A stretch of 64,000 nucleotides of DNA from Gordonia iterans (GTDB lineage: Bacteria; Actinomycetota; Actinomycetes; Mycobacteriales; Mycobacteriaceae). This document shows positions 17,931-27,905 of this stretch, piece after piece. Position 1 is the stretch's first letter, and each line of letters opens with the position of its first letter. The DNA lies in NCBI RefSeq assembly GCF_002993285.1, contig NZ_CP027433.1, positions 1,984,001 through 2,048,000 on the forward strand. The letters are read 5' to 3'. Under the pieces are notes generated by a model. It made no database searches and had not been told where the DNA came from. It saw only the letters and a program-made list of their open reading frames with translations. Made by a program: the position numbers and the translations under genes.

Positions 17931-19331
17931 TCAGTCCAGGTCCAGGCCCAGCAGGGCGTTCTCCAGCACCTCGGGGAGCGCGGGATGGATCCAGTACTGA
18001 CCGCGGGCCATCTCGCGGACGCCGAGGCCGAAGCTCATCGCCTGGATCGCCGGTTGAATGATCGACGACGCTTGCGGGCCCATCAGATGTGCTCCCAACA
18101 GTCTGCCGGTGGCCCGGTCGGCGATCAGCTTGCAGAAGCCGGTGGTGTCCTCCATCGCCCAGCCGTAGGCGACGTCGCCGTAGGCCTGCACCTTCACCGC
18201 GATGTCGTAGCCGGCGTCGCGTGCCTGCGCCTCGGTGAGCCCGACCGCCGCGATCTGCGGGCGGGTGAACACCGCCGCCGGCACGTCGCGGTGCATGAAC
18301 GAGGCGAGATCCGGTGCGTCCCAGCCCTTCAGGAGGTTCTCCTGCACCGTGCGCTGCTCCTGGTTGGCCACGTGCTTGAGCTGATACGGCGAGGACACGT
18401 CGCCGAGCGCCCATACGCCACGGGCCGGGGTTCGGCCGTGTTCGTCGGTCCGAACGCGGCCGTCGTCGGTCAGCGGCAGACCGATCGTGTCCAGACCCAG
18501 ACGGTCGCCGTTGGGGGTGCGACCGATCGCGACGAGGACGACGTCGACGTCGAGGTCGCCGTCGTCCAGGGTCAGGCGGATCCGGCCGCGGGGCAGTTCG
18601 GCGGCGGCCGAGCAAGTCTGGTTCAGCCGCACGTCCCACTGCTCACGGGCGACGGCGGTGAAGCGTTCGCTGAGTTCGGTGTCCATCTTGCGCAACAGGG
18701 CGGGCCCGCGGGCGATCACCGTGACCTGAGTGCCGAGCGCGGCGAAGACGTGCGCGAACTCCGCGGCGATGTAGCCGCTGCCGATGATCGCCATCCGTTC
18801 CGGCAGCTCGGGGAGCCGCATGACGTCGTCGTTGGTGTAGTAGCGGATCCCGGAGGAGGCGATCGGCTCGGGGATCTCCGGGCGGGCGCCGGCCGCGATC
18901 ACCACCTCGGTGGCAAGCACCACGTCGCCGTCGGCGGTGACCAGGCGATACCGTCCGGAGTCGGTGTCGCGGCCGTCGAACACCACGTGCGAGCGGTAGA
19001 CGGTGATGTTGTCGCAGTCCTCGACCCGGTAGCGTTCGCCGCCGGCCGAGATGGGATCGATCCGCCCGAACACGCGCCGGACCAGCTCTGGCCAGCGGGT
19101 GCCGTCGAAGGTGGCCTCGACGTCGTACTTCCCGGCGTGTCGCACCTGCGCGGCCACGTCGGCGGCGTAGACGAACATCTTGGTCGGGATGCAGCCGACG
19201 TTCAGGCACGTGCCGCCGTACACGCCCTCCTCGAAGATCGCGATGGAGGTGTGCGCGAAGCGCTCGTCGGGGATCGAGTTGCCACTGCCCGAACCGATGA
19301 CGGCCAGATCGACCCGCTGTGCGTCGCTCAC
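17931..19331 (-). CDS. mtr: Mycothione reductase
   Basis: A 466-residue FAD-dependent pyridine-nucleotide disulfide oxidoreductase that regenerates mycothiol from its disulfide. Seen are the N-terminal FAD fold (AVIGSGSGN), redox cysteines C42 and C47 in [13 protein letters not shown], the NAD(P) fold [22 protein letters not shown], and the C-terminal dimer-interface [12 protein letters not shown] with the catalytic His. Dihydrolipoamide dehydrogenase or mercuric reductase are relatives, but length, sequence and neighbour match Mtr. The GTG start overlaps the upstream stop (GTGA). The order mtr then hydrolase, with mqo nearby, matches mycobacteria. Confidence 0.9.
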   Translation of the reverse strand: MSDAQRVDLAVIGSGSGNSIPDERFAHTSIAIFEEGVYGGTCLNVGCIPTKMFVYAADVAAQVRHAGKYDVEATFDGTRWPELVRRVFGRIDPISAGGERYRVEDCDNITVYRSHVVFDGRDTDSGRYRLVTADGDVVLATEVVIAAGARPEIPEPIASSGIRYYTNDDVMRLPELPERMAIIGSGYIAAEFAHVFAALGTQVTVIARGPALLRKMDTELSERFTAVAREQWDVRLNQTCSAAAELPRGRIRLTLDDGDLDVDVVLVAIGRTPNGDRLGLDTIGLPLTDDGRVRTDEHGRTPARGVWALGDVSSPYQLKHVANQEQRTVQENLLKGWDAPDLASFMHRDVPAAVFTRPQIAAVGLTEAQARDAGYDIAVKVQAYGDVAYGWAMEDTTGFCKLIADRATGRLLGAHLMGPQASSIIQPAIQAMSFGLGVREMARGQYWIHPALPEVLENALLGLDLD

Positions 19332-20407
19332 GCCGTCTCCGCCCCGGCGTCGGCCCGATCTCCGAGCTCACAGCTCAGCCATTCGCCGACCACCTCGTAG
19401 GCGCGCTGGCGCGAGGAATCCTTGGACAGGAAGACGTCGTGCCGTGCGTCCGGGATGGCCACGGACAGCACCCGCGGGCCCAGGGACGACGACCACTGGG
19501 CGATCTGCCGCACGTCCAGGACACAGTCCGCGGTGTCGACGGCGATGTCGTAGTCGTCGGCGAAGCGCGTCTTGTCCGAGCGCAGCACCAACACCCGGAC
19601 GCCGACGTCGAGCCCCCGGTGCAGCCGCAGCTGCCCCTGCCGCACCGCGTTGAGCCAGCCGAAGGTCACCGGGAAGCCGCTGAGCGGTTTGCGCTCGAGG
19701 TCATAGGTCCATTCGCCGTGGGCGTCGCTGTGCAGGCTCTCGCCATAAGCCGACGACAACTCGCGCGGCACCTGGGTCTTGGGCTTGAAACGGGCGGCGG
19801 CGGCGAGCACCTGGGCGACGGCTCCGGTGCGCAGCACCGCCTCGCCCTGCAGGTCGAGCCACGGGCTGTTCAGCAGCAGTCCGGCCACGCGCGCGTGGCG
19901 GTCGGGGTCGTTCTTGCGGAGGCGGTCGAGCCAGAGGGCGGTCACCAGGCCCCCGGTGGAGTGACCGGCGACCAGGATCCGCGGGGCTCCGCCCGCGCCG
20001 GCGATCTCCTCGGCGACGATGTCCAGCGCCGCGTTGAGCTCCTCGTCGTACACGGCGAGGTCCGTGGTGAAGTGCGGGGTGTGGTGGACCGACAGGGATC
20101 GACCGCACTTTCGCAGGTCGAGTGCGTAGAACTCGTAGCCGCGCTCGTGGAAGAAGTCGGCGAGCTCTTCCTGGAAGAAGTAGTCGGTGAACCCGTGCAC
20201 GTACAGCACCGCGCCGCGGCCGGCTTCCGCCTCGCCGGGTTTGCGCACCAGGGTGGCGCTGATCGGATCCTCGCCGTCGGGGTCCGCCCCGAGCGGCACA
20301 GTCAGGAGTTCGTAGTGGTCCAGGAACTGATCGGGTCGCCAGTTGTGCCCGGACCGAATCGGCGACGAAGGCGTTCCGGGCTGCGGAGAAGAATCGAGTG
20401 GGCTCAC
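19328..20407 (-). CDS. Alpha/beta hydrolase (serine type) upstream of mtr
   Basis: A 359-residue monoacylglycerol-lipase-like hydrolase. It has YVHGFTDYF (oxyanion region), the nucleophile elbow [14 protein letters not shown] around the acid and [10 protein letters not shown] with the catalytic His. It is the positional counterpart of the hydrolase next to mtr in mycobacteria. The GTG at 20407 is preferred over upstream codons because TAGACT lies 8 nt before it. It overlaps mtr by 4 nt, forming an operon with mtr and the isomerase-type gene. The substrate is unknown. Confidence 0.82.
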   Translation of the reverse strand: MSPLDSSPQPGTPSSPIRSGHNWRPDQFLDHYELLTVPLGADPDGEDPISATLVRKPGEAEAGRGAVLYVHGFTDYFFQEELADFFHERGYEFYALDLRKCGRSLSVHHTPHFTTDLAVYDEELNAALDIVAEEIAGAGGAPRILVAGHSTGGLVTALWLDRLRKNDPDRHARVAGLLLNSPWLDLQGEAVLRTGAVAQVLAAAARFKPKTQVPRELSSAYGESLHSDAHGEWTYDLERKPLSGFPVTFGWLNAVRQGQLRLHRGLDVGVRVLVLRSDKTRFADDYDIAVDTADCVLDVRQIAQWSSSLGPRVLSVAIPDARHDVFLSKDSSRQRAYEVVGEWLSCELGDRADAGAETA

Positions 20408-20415
20408 GATGCTCG

Positions 20416-20421
20416 AGTCTA
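20416..20421 (-). promoter_or_regulatory. Putative -10 (leaderless) for hydrolase-mtr operon
   Basis: TAGACT on the minus strand ends 8 nt before the GTG at 20407. Confidence 0.45.
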
Positions 20422-20553
20422 GAGGTGGCCCCGGTGCTGTCGCGCATCCCACAATTGCCGGTGTCGATTCCCGGGCCGCGCGAGCCATGGTGGACAATGA
20501 CCTTCACAGTCGGACTCCATCGCGCGATACGGGCGGTGAGGAAGTGGGTAGGC

Positions 20554-22089
20554 GTGTCCCAGAACGTGATCAAGACAGACGTGGCGCTGGTCGGCGCGGG
20601 CATCATGAGCGCGACGCTCGGTGCGCTGCTCCGGCAGCTGGAGCCGACCTGGTCGATCAGCCTGTTCGAGCGGCTGCATGCGGCCGCCGCGGAGAGCAGC
20701 GATCCCTGGAACAACGCCGGCACCGGTCACTCGGCGCTCTGCGAGCTGAATTACACCCCGGCCGGCGCGGACGGCGAGATCGACATCACCAAGGCGCTGA
20801 ACATCAATGAGCAGTTCCAGCAGTCGCGGCAGTTCTGGGCATACGGCGTGGACAACGGAGTGCTCGGCGCCCCCGACGAGTTCATCAACCCGATCCCGCA
20901 CGTCGCCTTCTGCCACGGTGAGAGCGGTGTCGAGTTCTTGCGGAAGCGGCACGCTGCGCTGAGTAGTCAGACCCTGTTCGAGGACATGGAGTTCATCACC
21001 GACGACGGTGAGTTCGCGGCCCGCCTGCCGCTGATGGCCGCCGGCCGCGACTACTCCGACCCGGTCGCGCTCAACTGGTACACCGAAGGCACCGACGTCG
21101 ACTTCGGCGCGCTCACCCAGCAGCTCCTCAACTACGTGGGCCGCGACGCGCACCTGTACTACGGCCACGAGGTGCGCAACCTCTCGCAGCAGTCCGACGG
21201 GTCGTGGGTCCTCAAGATCAAGAACACCGGCACCGGCGACATCCTGCGCGTCGAGGCCAAGTTCGTCTTCATCGGCGCCGGCGGCGGTGCGCTGCATCTG
21301 CTGCAGAAGTCGGGCATCCCCGAGGCCAAGGGCTTCGGCGGGTTCCCGGTCAGCGGCCAGTTCTTCCGCTGCACCAATCCCGAACTGATCGCCGAGCACT
21401 CGGCCAAGGTGTACGGCCAGGCTGCGGTGGGCGCTCCGCCGATGTCGGTGCCGCACCTGGACACCCGCGTGATCAATCACGACAAGGGTTTGCTCTTCGG
21501 TCCGTATGCCGGTTGGTCGCCCAAGTTCCTCAAGACCGGCGGCGTGATGGATCTGCCGAAGTCGGTGAAGCCGGGCAACCTGCTGCCGATGATGTCGATC
21601 GCGCCCAAGGAGTTCGGCCTGCTCAAGTACCTGATCGGTGAGCTCGCCGCCACCTCCGCCGACCGGGTGAAGACCCTGCAGGAGTTCGTGCCGCGGGCCA
21701 CCGGAGGCGACTGGGAGATGATCACCGCGGGCCAGCGCGTCCAGGTGATCCGGGCCACCGGAAACAGCGGCAACCTGGAGTTCGGCACGGCCGTGGTCGC
21801 GGCCGGCGACGGCACCATCGCCGGTCTGCTCGGCGCTTCGCCGGGAGCGTCGACCGCCGTGCCGGCCATGCTGAACGTCCTGCAGCAGTGCTTCGGCAGC
21901 CGGTTCGACGGGTGGACTCCCAAGCTGACCGAGATGATTCCGTCGTACGGCAAGAAGCTGAACGACGAACCTGCGCTGTTCCGCCGGCTGTGGGACTGGA
22001 CCAACCGCAGCCTCGAGCTGACCGGTGCGGGGACGGCCAAGGCCGGCGCCGCTCCGGCCGCCGAGCCCGAGGCCGTCGAGCCGGCCTGA
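20554..22089 (+). CDS. mqo: Malate:quinone oxidoreductase
   Basis: FAD-dependent, membrane-associated enzyme that oxidises malate to oxaloacetate and reduces menaquinone. The 511-residue product begins with an FAD-binding [10 protein letters not shown] and contains [37 protein letters not shown] and [12 protein letters not shown], all diagnostic for Mqo. GTG 20554 gives an N-terminus aligning with the mycobacterial protein; GTG 20536 is an in-frame alternative. The Ala/Pro/Glu-rich tail is variable. The next gene begins 5 nt after the stop. Confidence 0.95.
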   Translation: MSQNVIKTDVALVGAGIMSATLGALLRQLEPTWSISLFERLHAAAAESSDPWNNAGTGHSALCELNYTPAGADGEIDITKALNINEQFQQSRQFWAYGVDNGVLGAPDEFINPIPHVAFCHGESGVEFLRKRHAALSSQTLFEDMEFITDDGEFAARLPLMAAGRDYSDPVALNWYTEGTDVDFGALTQQLLNYVGRDAHLYYGHEVRNLSQQSDGSWVLKIKNTGTGDILRVEAKFVFIGAGGGALHLLQKSGIPEAKGFGGFPVSGQFFRCTNPELIAEHSAKVYGQAAVGAPPMSVPHLDTRVINHDKGLLFGPYAGWSPKFLKTGGVMDLPKSVKPGNLLPMMSIAPKEFGLLKYLIGELAATSADRVKTLQEFVPRATGGDWEMITAGQRVQVIRATGNSGNLEFGTAVVAAGDGTIAGLLGASPGASTAVPAMLNVLQQCFGSRFDGWTPKLTEMIPSYGKKLNDEPALFRRLWDWTNRSLELTGAGTAKAGAAPAAEPEAVEPA

Positions 22090-22094
22090 TCGCC

Positions 22095-24071
22095 GTGTCC
22101 CATCCTGCCCGCTATCCGTTCAGCGCCGTCGTCGGTCAGGACCGGCTCAAGCTCGCCCTGATCCTCACGGCCGTCGCGCCGGGGATCGGCGGGGTGCTGA
22201 TCCGGGGCGAGAAGGGCACCGCCAAGTCGACGATCGTGCGTGGTCTCGGGCCGCTGCTCGACGCCGGCGCCGGGAGCGAAGCGAGCGGGCCGAATCTGCG
22301 CGGCGCCGGGAGCGAAGCGAGCGGGCCGAATCTGCGCGGCGCCGGGAGCGAAGCGAGCGGGCCGAATCCACCCAGCGCGTCCGTCGTCGAGCTCCCGATC
22401 GGCGCCACCGAGGACCGGGTGATCGGTTCGCTGGACCTGACCCGTGTGCTGCGCGACGGTCAGGCCCACTTCACCCCGGGGCTCCTGGCGCAGGCCGACG
22501 GGGGCGTGCTGTACATCGACGAGGTCAACCTGCTCTCGGACCATCTGGTGGACGTGCTGCTCGACGCCGCCGCCAGCGGCCGGGTGACGGTCGAGCGCGA
22601 CGGCGTCTCGCACACGCAGTCCGCGGCCTTCGTCCTGGTGGGCACCATGAATCCGGAGGAGGGTGAGCTGCGGCCGCAGCTGCTCGACCGCTTCGGACTG
22701 GTGGTCGACGTCGCCGGACCGCGCGACGTGGACGAGCGCGTCGCGATCGTGACCTCGCGGATGGCCTTCGACGCCGACCCGGAGAACTTCGCGACGTCGT
22801 TCGCGGAGGAGGAGACCGACCTGGCCCACCGAATCGCCGCGGCCCGTGCGGCCATCGACGACGTCGCCGTGCCGATCACCGAGCTGCGCCGGATCTCCGC
22901 GGTCTGCGCCGCGCTGGAGGTGGACGGTCTGCGCGGCGACATCGTCGTCGCCCGGACCGCCGCGGCGCACGCGGCGTGGCGAGGCGGGACCGAGGTCACC
23001 GAGGCCGACGTGAAGGTGGCAGTCGAACTGGCCCTGCCGCATCGACGCCGCCGCAATCCGTTCGATTCGCCGGGCATGGATCGCGACGAACTCGATGAGG
23101 CGCTCGAGCGCGGCGAGCAGGCCGCCCAGGAGCCGCCCCCTTTTGATCCGTCGCCGGACTCCGAGTCCGGCGACGACTCCGCTCCCGATCAGGTCGAGGC
23201 GCCGGAGACCGATCCGGATGCCGAATCCGAGGCGGCTCCAGGTGAGCAAGACCGGCCGTCCGGGCCGGCGTTCGGTGCTCCACCCACGGGTTCCGGTCCG
23301 CGGCTGCGCACGTTCCGGGCCGCCGGACTCGGCGACGGTGACGACGGGCGACGCTCCAAGGCCCGCAGTCGTCGTGGAAGCACCTCCCGCGCAGTCGATT
23401 TCGAGCGAGAAACACCGGTTCATCTGTTCGCGACGGTGCTCGCCGCAGCCGGGCGTTCGACGGGTTCGGGGCTGCCCTCGATTAGTGCCGACGACCTCAA
23501 GGGCGCGGAGCGGATCGGCTCCGAGTCTAATCTGGTGGTGTTCGTCGTCGATCTGTCTGGGTCGATGACGGCGCGGGCCCGACTCACGACGGTCCGCATG
23601 GCCTGCGTCGACCTGCTTCGCGACTCGTACACCAGGCGGGACCGGGTGGCCGTCGTCGTCGCCGCAGGCGCGGACGCGTACGTCGCCGTGCCGCCTACCC
23701 GGTCGGTCGACGTCGCCGTCGCCCGGCTGGCGCAGGTGCGGACCGGCGGCCGCACTCCGCTGGCCGAGGGGCTCGCGCAGGCGCTTGACGTGATCGACCG
23801 TGCTGCGCGCACCGATCCGGCCCGCCGGCCGTTGCTCGTGGTGCTGACCGACGGGCGTGCGACGGCAGGTCCGGGCGCCGCCGAGCGAGCCTCGGCGGCC
23901 GCGGACTCGGTGGCGCGCCAGGGCATCTCGTCACTCGTCGTGGACTGCGAGCAGGGCATGATCCGTCTCGGTCTGGCGAGGGAACTCGCTGAACGGATGG
24001 GCGCTCAGTACGCGTCGATGGACGAGCTGACCGTCGATGGTCTCGCCGGCCGCGTCGGCGGCGTCGCCTGA
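22095..24071 (+). CDS. ChlI/ChlD-type magnesium or cobalt chelatase with repeat insertion
   Basis: A 658-residue fusion of an AAA+ ChlI-like ATPase and a ChlD-like VWA domain, the mycobacterial counterpart being about 630 residues. Walker A is GEKGTAKST near residue 40. The ELPIGATEDRVIGSLDL motif and Walker B VLYIDEVNLL follow, then an acidic/proline linker (about 345-430) and the MIDAS motif DLSGSMT. Immediately after the Walker A helix (about residues 58-92) are three copies of a 12-residue unit containing AGSEASGPN, encoded by a 36-bp tandem repeat. Family context (cobO and cobB just downstream) suggests it drives cobalt insertion with CobN. All catalytic motifs remain intact. Confidence 0.88.
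   Translation: MSHPARYPFSAVVGQDRLKLALILTAVAPGIGGVLIRGEKGTAKSTIVRGLGPLLDAGAGSEASGPNLRGAGSEASGPNLRGAGSEASGPNPPSASVVELPIGATEDRVIGSLDLTRVLRDGQAHFTPGLLAQADGGVLYIDEVNLLSDHLVDVLLDAAASGRVTVERDGVSHTQSAAFVLVGTMNPEEGELRPQLLDRFGLVVDVAGPRDVDERVAIVTSRMAFDADPENFATSFAEEETDLAHRIAAARAAIDDVAVPITELRRISAVCAALEVDGLRGDIVVARTAAAHAAWRGGTEVTEADVKVAVELALPHRRRRNPFDSPGMDRDELDEALERGEQAAQEPPPFDPSPDSESGDDSAPDQVEAPETDPDAESEAAPGEQDRPSGPAFGAPPTGSGPRLRTFRAAGLGDGDDGRRSKARSRRGSTSRAVDFERETPVHLFATVLAAAGRSTGSGLPSISADDLKGAERIGSESNLVVFVVDLSGSMTARARLTTVRMACVDLLRDSYTRRDRVAVVVAAGADAYVAVPPTRSVDVAVARLAQVRTGGRTPLAEGLAQALDVIDRAARTDPARRPLLVVLTDGRATAGPGAAERASAAADSVARQGISSLVVDCEQGMIRLGLARELAERMGAQYASMDELTVDGLAGRVGGVA
22266..22369. repeat. 36-bp tandem repeat x3 inside chelatase gene
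   Basis: Units start at 22266, 22302 and 22338 with ggcgccgggagcgaagcgag. The first two are identical over 36 bp and the third is cut after 32 bp. The first 30 bp match, with one difference, the reverse complement of the array inside yaaA at 32.7 kb. Confidence 0.95.
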
Positions 24072-24072
24072 T

Positions 24073-24174
24073 CCCTTCGTTGGTCGAGCGCAGTCGAGAC
24101 CTGTGGTCGGTCGTGCGCAGTCCCTTCGTTGGTCGAGCGGAGTCCTGCTCGTTGGTCGAGCGGAGTCGAGACCC
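24073..24174. repeat. Dispersed repeat copies (TTGGTCGAGCGgAGTCGAGAC) before cobO
   Basis: Three copies, two of them partial or variant, of cccttcgttggtcgagcg(c/g)agtcgagac lie at about 24073-24101, 24122-24143 and 24149-24173. The last copy runs directly into the cobO -10 hexamer. A related copy lies at 58773-58794 after pnp. Confidence 0.85.
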
Positions 24175-24180
24175 TAGGCT
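24175..24180 (+). promoter_or_regulatory. Putative -10 (leaderless) for cobO
   Basis: TAGGCT ends 7 nt before the ATG at 24188 and abuts a dispersed repeat copy, so any -35 function would have to come from repeat DNA. Confidence 0.5.
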
Positions 24181-24187
24181 GGTCTCC

Positions 24188-24805
24188 ATGCCCAAAGGAG
24201 TGCCCGAGTCGATCCCGAACGACGGACTGACCACCCGTCAGCGCCGCAATCAGCCCGTGCTGGCGGTGAACACCGGGCCCGGCAAGGGCAAGTCCACCGC
24301 GGCCTTCGGCATGGCGCTGCGCGCCTGGAACGCGGGGCTCTCGGTGGCGGTGTTCCAGTTCGTCAAGAGCGCGAAGTGGAAGGTGGGCGAGGAGAACGCC
24401 CTGCTCGCCCTCGGCCGCGTCCACGAGGAGACCGGACAGGGCGCGCCGGTGCAATGGCACAAGATGGGGCAGGGGTGGTCGTGGATCAGACGCAGCGACG
24501 ACGCCGAGCAAGATCACGCCGAGGCCGCCCGCGCAGGCTGGACCGAGATCGCGCGGCGGATCGCCGCCGCCGAGCACGACTTCTACGTCCTCGACGAGTT
24601 CACCTATCCGCTGCACTGGGGGTGGATCGACGTCGACGAGGTGGTCGCCGCGCTGCGGGAGCGGCCGGGCGGCCAGCACGTGGTGATCACCGGCCGCTAC
24701 GCCCCGGAGGTCCTGGTTGAGGCGGCCGACCTGGTGACCGAGATGACCAAGATCAAGCACCCGATGGATGCAGGCCGCAAGGGCCAGAAGGGCATCGAGT
24801 GGTGA
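24188..24805 (+). CDS. cobO: Cob(I)yrinic acid a,c-diamide adenosyltransferase
   Basis: A 205-residue CobO/BtuR/CobA-type ATP:corrinoid adenosyltransferase that adds the upper adenosyl ligand in B12 synthesis. It has the modified P-loop GPGKGKST at residues 30-37, AVFQFVKSAKW, and the Walker-B-like DEFTYPLHWGWID. Length is normal. The start is set by the leaderless-type promoter 7 nt upstream. The stop overlaps the cobB GTG, so cobO, cobB and dosS form a coupled series. Confidence 0.93.
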   Translation: MPKGVPESIPNDGLTTRQRRNQPVLAVNTGPGKGKSTAAFGMALRAWNAGLSVAVFQFVKSAKWKVGEENALLALGRVHEETGQGAPVQWHKMGQGWSWIRRSDDAEQDHAEAARAGWTEIARRIAAAEHDFYVLDEFTYPLHWGWIDVDEVVAALRERPGGQHVVITGRYAPEVLVEAADLVTEMTKIKHPMDAGRKGQKGIEW

Positions 24806-26217
24806 CCTCGCCGTCGCTCGATGGCTCGGCTCAGGCGATTCCCGCGGTCGTGATCGCCGCACCGGCTTCCGGCAGCGGCAAGACGACCATCACGACAGGG
24901 CTCATCGGCGCGCTGACCGCCGCCGGGCACACCGTCGCGCCGTTCAAGGTGGGGCCGGACTACATCGATCCGGGGTATCACGCGCTCGCTGCGGGCCGGC
25001 CGGGCCGGAATCTGGATCCGAACCTGGTCGGCGAAGAGCGGATCGCGCCGCTGTTCGCGGCGGGCTCGCGCGGCGCCGACATCGCCGTCGTCGAGGGTGT
25101 GATGGGCCTGTTCGACGGCCGGATCGCCGAGGGTGCCGATCCGGCCGACGAGCTCGGGCTCGGGTCGACGGCGCACGTCGCCGCCTTGCTGGGTGCACCG
25201 GTCGTGCTGGTGGTCGACGCCGCCGGGCACTCGCAGTCACTGGCCGCTCTGCTCCAGGGTTTCACCGGGTACTCGTCGCAGGTGCGCATCGCCGGGGTGA
25301 TCCTGAACCGGATCGGCTCGCCTCGCCACGAGGAGGTGCTGCGCCAGGCCTGTGCGCGGGCCGGGCTCGACGTCCTCGGCGCGCTCTACCGGGACTCCGC
25401 TCTCGCGGTGCCCTCGCGCCACCTCGGACTGATCCCGGCGGCCGAACGGGAGCCGGATGCGGTCGAGGCGGTCGCCGCCATGTCCGCCACCGTGGGTGCG
25501 GCGCTGGATCTACCGGCGATCATCGCGACCGCCCGTCAGGCGCGGCCGCAGAGCGCTCGACCGTGGAACGCCGACGACGAGATCGGGGAGCGGCACACCG
25601 ACGCGCGACCGCTCGTGGCCGTCGCCCGCGGCCCGGCCTTCACCTTCTCGTACACCGAACACGTCGAGCTGCTGCGAGCCGCAGGTGCCGAGATCGCCGG
25701 GTTCGATCCGCTGACCGATTCGTTGCCGGCGGGCACGACGGCGCTGGTGATCGGCGGTGGATTCCCCGAAGAGCACGCGGACGTTCTGAGCGCCAACGTG
25801 GTGCTGCGGGACGCCCTGCGCGCGCACGCCGCGGCGGGACGACCGGTACACGCCGAGTGCGCGGGGCTGCTTTACCTGCAGCAGGCCCTCGGCGAGCACG
25901 CGATGGCGGGAGCGCTGCCGGGCCGGGGGCGGTTCACGCCGCGACTGACTCTGGGGTACCGCGACGCGGTCGCGCTCACCGACTCGGTGCTCTTCGTCGC
26001 GGGCGAGCGGGTGACGGGCCACGAGTTCCACCGCAGCGTCGTCGACTGGGACGCCGCGCCCGGCTCGGCGTGGGCGTGGCGCGGCGTCGAAGCGCGGCCC
26101 GTGCGCGACGGCGCGGTGACCGCCGGCGTGCACGCCTCGTACCTGCATGTCCACCCGGCGGGATATCCTGCGGCCATCGCCCGATTCGTCCGGGCCGCAG
26201 CGGGTGAGGGGACATGA
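24802..26217 (+). CDS. cobB: Cobyrinic acid a,c-diamide synthase
   Basis: A 471-residue CobB/CbiA enzyme that amidates the a and c side chains of the corrin ring using glutamine and ATP. N-terminal P-loop APASGSGKTT, then PFKVGPDYIDPGYH and EGVMGLFDG. The C-terminal amidotransferase half has GGGFPEEHAD, the catalytic Cys in HAECAGLLYL and a closing HASYLHVHPAGYP. The GTG at 24802 overlaps the cobO stop; GTG 24799 is an equal alternative. Its last codons overlap the ATG of the sensor kinase gene (ATGA). Confidence 0.93.
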   Translation: MTSPSLDGSAQAIPAVVIAAPASGSGKTTITTGLIGALTAAGHTVAPFKVGPDYIDPGYHALAAGRPGRNLDPNLVGEERIAPLFAAGSRGADIAVVEGVMGLFDGRIAEGADPADELGLGSTAHVAALLGAPVVLVVDAAGHSQSLAALLQGFTGYSSQVRIAGVILNRIGSPRHEEVLRQACARAGLDVLGALYRDSALAVPSRHLGLIPAAEREPDAVEAVAAMSATVGAALDLPAIIATARQARPQSARPWNADDEIGERHTDARPLVAVARGPAFTFSYTEHVELLRAAGAEIAGFDPLTDSLPAGTTALVIGGGFPEEHADVLSANVVLRDALRAHAAAGRPVHAECAGLLYLQQALGEHAMAGALPGRGRFTPRLTLGYRDAVALTDSVLFVAGERVTGHEFHRSVVDWDAAPGSAWAWRGVEARPVRDGAVTAGVHASYLHVHPAGYPAAIARFVRAAAGEGT

Positions 26218-27905
26218 GCACAGAAGACGAACCGGGCGCCGAGCGCGGCGACTACGCCGACCTGACCGCGCAGCGCTCGACAGCTCCGCGGCGGGTGACT
26301 TCGGGATCGGAGGCGTTGCGCACGGCACTGGATGCGCTGACCGACGAACATTCGGATCCGACCGTCCTGCGGGAGCTCCTGGAGGCGGTCTTGCTGGTGG
26401 GGCAGGGGCTGGACCTGGCCGACGCGCTGCAGCGGATCGTCGATGTCGCCGCCTCGGTACTCGATGCACAGTACTGCGCGCTCGGCGTGCGAGGCCCGGA
26501 GTTGCGTCTGCAGGCGTTCGTCTACGCGGGGATCTCTCCGGAGGTGCGGTCCAGGATGGGCGGACTGCCTGTCGGGCACGGGGTGCTCGGGGAGCTACTC
26601 CATCATCCCGAGGTTCTGCGGATCCCGCACCTGTCGCAACACAGTGCCTCAGTCGGGTTCCCGCCGCATCACCCGCCGATGGACACGTTCCTCGGGGCGC
26701 CGATCATCGTCCGCGGCGAGCTGTTCGGGAGCATCTATCTGACAGAGAAGAAGTCCAAACCGGAGTTCACCGCCGAGGATGAGCAGATCGTGTCGGTGAT
26801 CGCGGTCGCGGCCGGTATCGCGGTCGACAACGCGCGACTGTACGAGCGGCAGCGCACCCGGCACCGGTGGATGGAGATCCTCGCGCATCGCGGCTCCGAG
26901 CCGATGGCGGGGCTGGCGCTGGAAGACACTCTCAACGGGCTGTGCGCCGATGTGGCGGCCCTGACCGGTGCCGTCGACGTCTTCATCGTGTCGTTCGAGG
27001 GCGGCCGCCCGCGGTTGCACGGACACACCGGGCGGCCGGTCGATCCGGCCGCGATCACCTGGCCGGGCCTGGCGTTCAGCGTGAGCGAGGCCGACGGAGC
27101 CGATGCCGAGTGGCTGCGGCGCGGCGCACGATGGAAGACAGCCCAGCCGCTGCAGCAGTCACCCGGGGACTACGGCGCGATCGTGCTGACGCACACCGAC
27201 CGGCCGAACTGGGAGGCCGAGGAGATCGCCGGGCTGGCCGGTGTGGCACGGGTCGCGTCGCTGGCCGTCGCCTACGCCGAACAGCAGCAGCTGACCCGGG
27301 ATCTGGAGATGCTCGAGGACCGCCATCGCATCGCCCGCGACCTGCACGACCACGTGATTCAGCGCTTGTTCGCGATCGGCATGTCGTTGCAGACCATGCA
27401 GGCAGCCCCGGACCAGTTCGAGACCCGCATCGCGCAGGTGATCGACGACCTCGACGCCACCATCGGGCAGATCCGCACCTCGATCTTCGATCTGCAGTCC
27501 GCGTCGATCAACGGTGAACCGGTCACGCTGCGGCGCAAGGCGCTCGACGTCGTCGCCGAACTCGCGAGGCACGCGCCGATCGTGCCGAGCGTCGCCTTCG
27601 TCGGGCCGGTCGACACCCTGGTGCCGGACCAACTCGGACCGCACATCGAGGCCGTGCTGCGGGAGGGGCTCTCGAACGCCCTGCGGCACTCCGGGGGCGA
27701 CCGCATCGGCGTGCGGATCGTGGCCGACGACGTGCTGACCGTCGAGATCTCCGACAACGGCAAGGGAATCGCGACCGACATCGGCTACCGCGGACTGGAC
27801 AACCTCACTCGGCGAGCCGACCAATGCGACGGCAACTTCACCGTCGACACCCGCCCCGGCAAGGGCACCACCCTCCTTTGGGAGGTGCCGCTGGGGCCGT
27901 CCTAG
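26214..27905 (+). CDS. DosS/DevS-type haem sensor histidine kinase
   Basis: A 563-residue cytoplasmic kinase of the DosS/DosT group. GAF-A spans about 60-210 and contains GFPPHHPPMDTFLG; His153 aligns with the proximal haem ligand His149 of M. tuberculosis DosS, so oxygen or NO sensing through haem is plausible. GAF-B spans about 230-350. The HisKA_3 box has DRHRIARDLHDHVIQRLF with phosphoacceptor His378, and the ATPase domain has EGLSNALRHS and DNGKG. It is translationally coupled to cobB (ATGA) rather than to a response regulator. Its probable partner is the DosR-like gene 0.7 kb away on the other strand. Confidence 0.88.
   Translation: MSTEDEPGAERGDYADLTAQRSTAPRRVTSGSEALRTALDALTDEHSDPTVLRELLEAVLLVGQGLDLADALQRIVDVAASVLDAQYCALGVRGPELRLQAFVYAGISPEVRSRMGGLPVGHGVLGELLHHPEVLRIPHLSQHSASVGFPPHHPPMDTFLGAPIIVRGELFGSIYLTEKKSKPEFTAEDEQIVSVIAVAAGIAVDNARLYERQRTRHRWMEILAHRGSEPMAGLALEDTLNGLCADVAALTGAVDVFIVSFEGGRPRLHGHTGRPVDPAAITWPGLAFSVSEADGADAEWLRRGARWKTAQPLQQSPGDYGAIVLTHTDRPNWEAEEIAGLAGVARVASLAVAYAEQQQLTRDLEMLEDRHRIARDLHDHVIQRLFAIGMSLQTMQAAPDQFETRIAQVIDDLDATIGQIRTSIFDLQSASINGEPVTLRRKALDVVAELARHAPIVPSVAFVGPVDTLVPDQLGPHIEAVLREGLSNALRHSGGDRIGVRIVADDVLTVEISDNGKGIATDIGYRGLDNLTRRADQCDGNFTVDTRPGKGTTLLWEVPLGPS

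Noticed and set aside
24073..24187. Cobalamin riboswitch before cobO
   Set aside because: The gap is fully occupied by dispersed repeats and a leaderless-type promoter; no B12-box-like sequence was seen.
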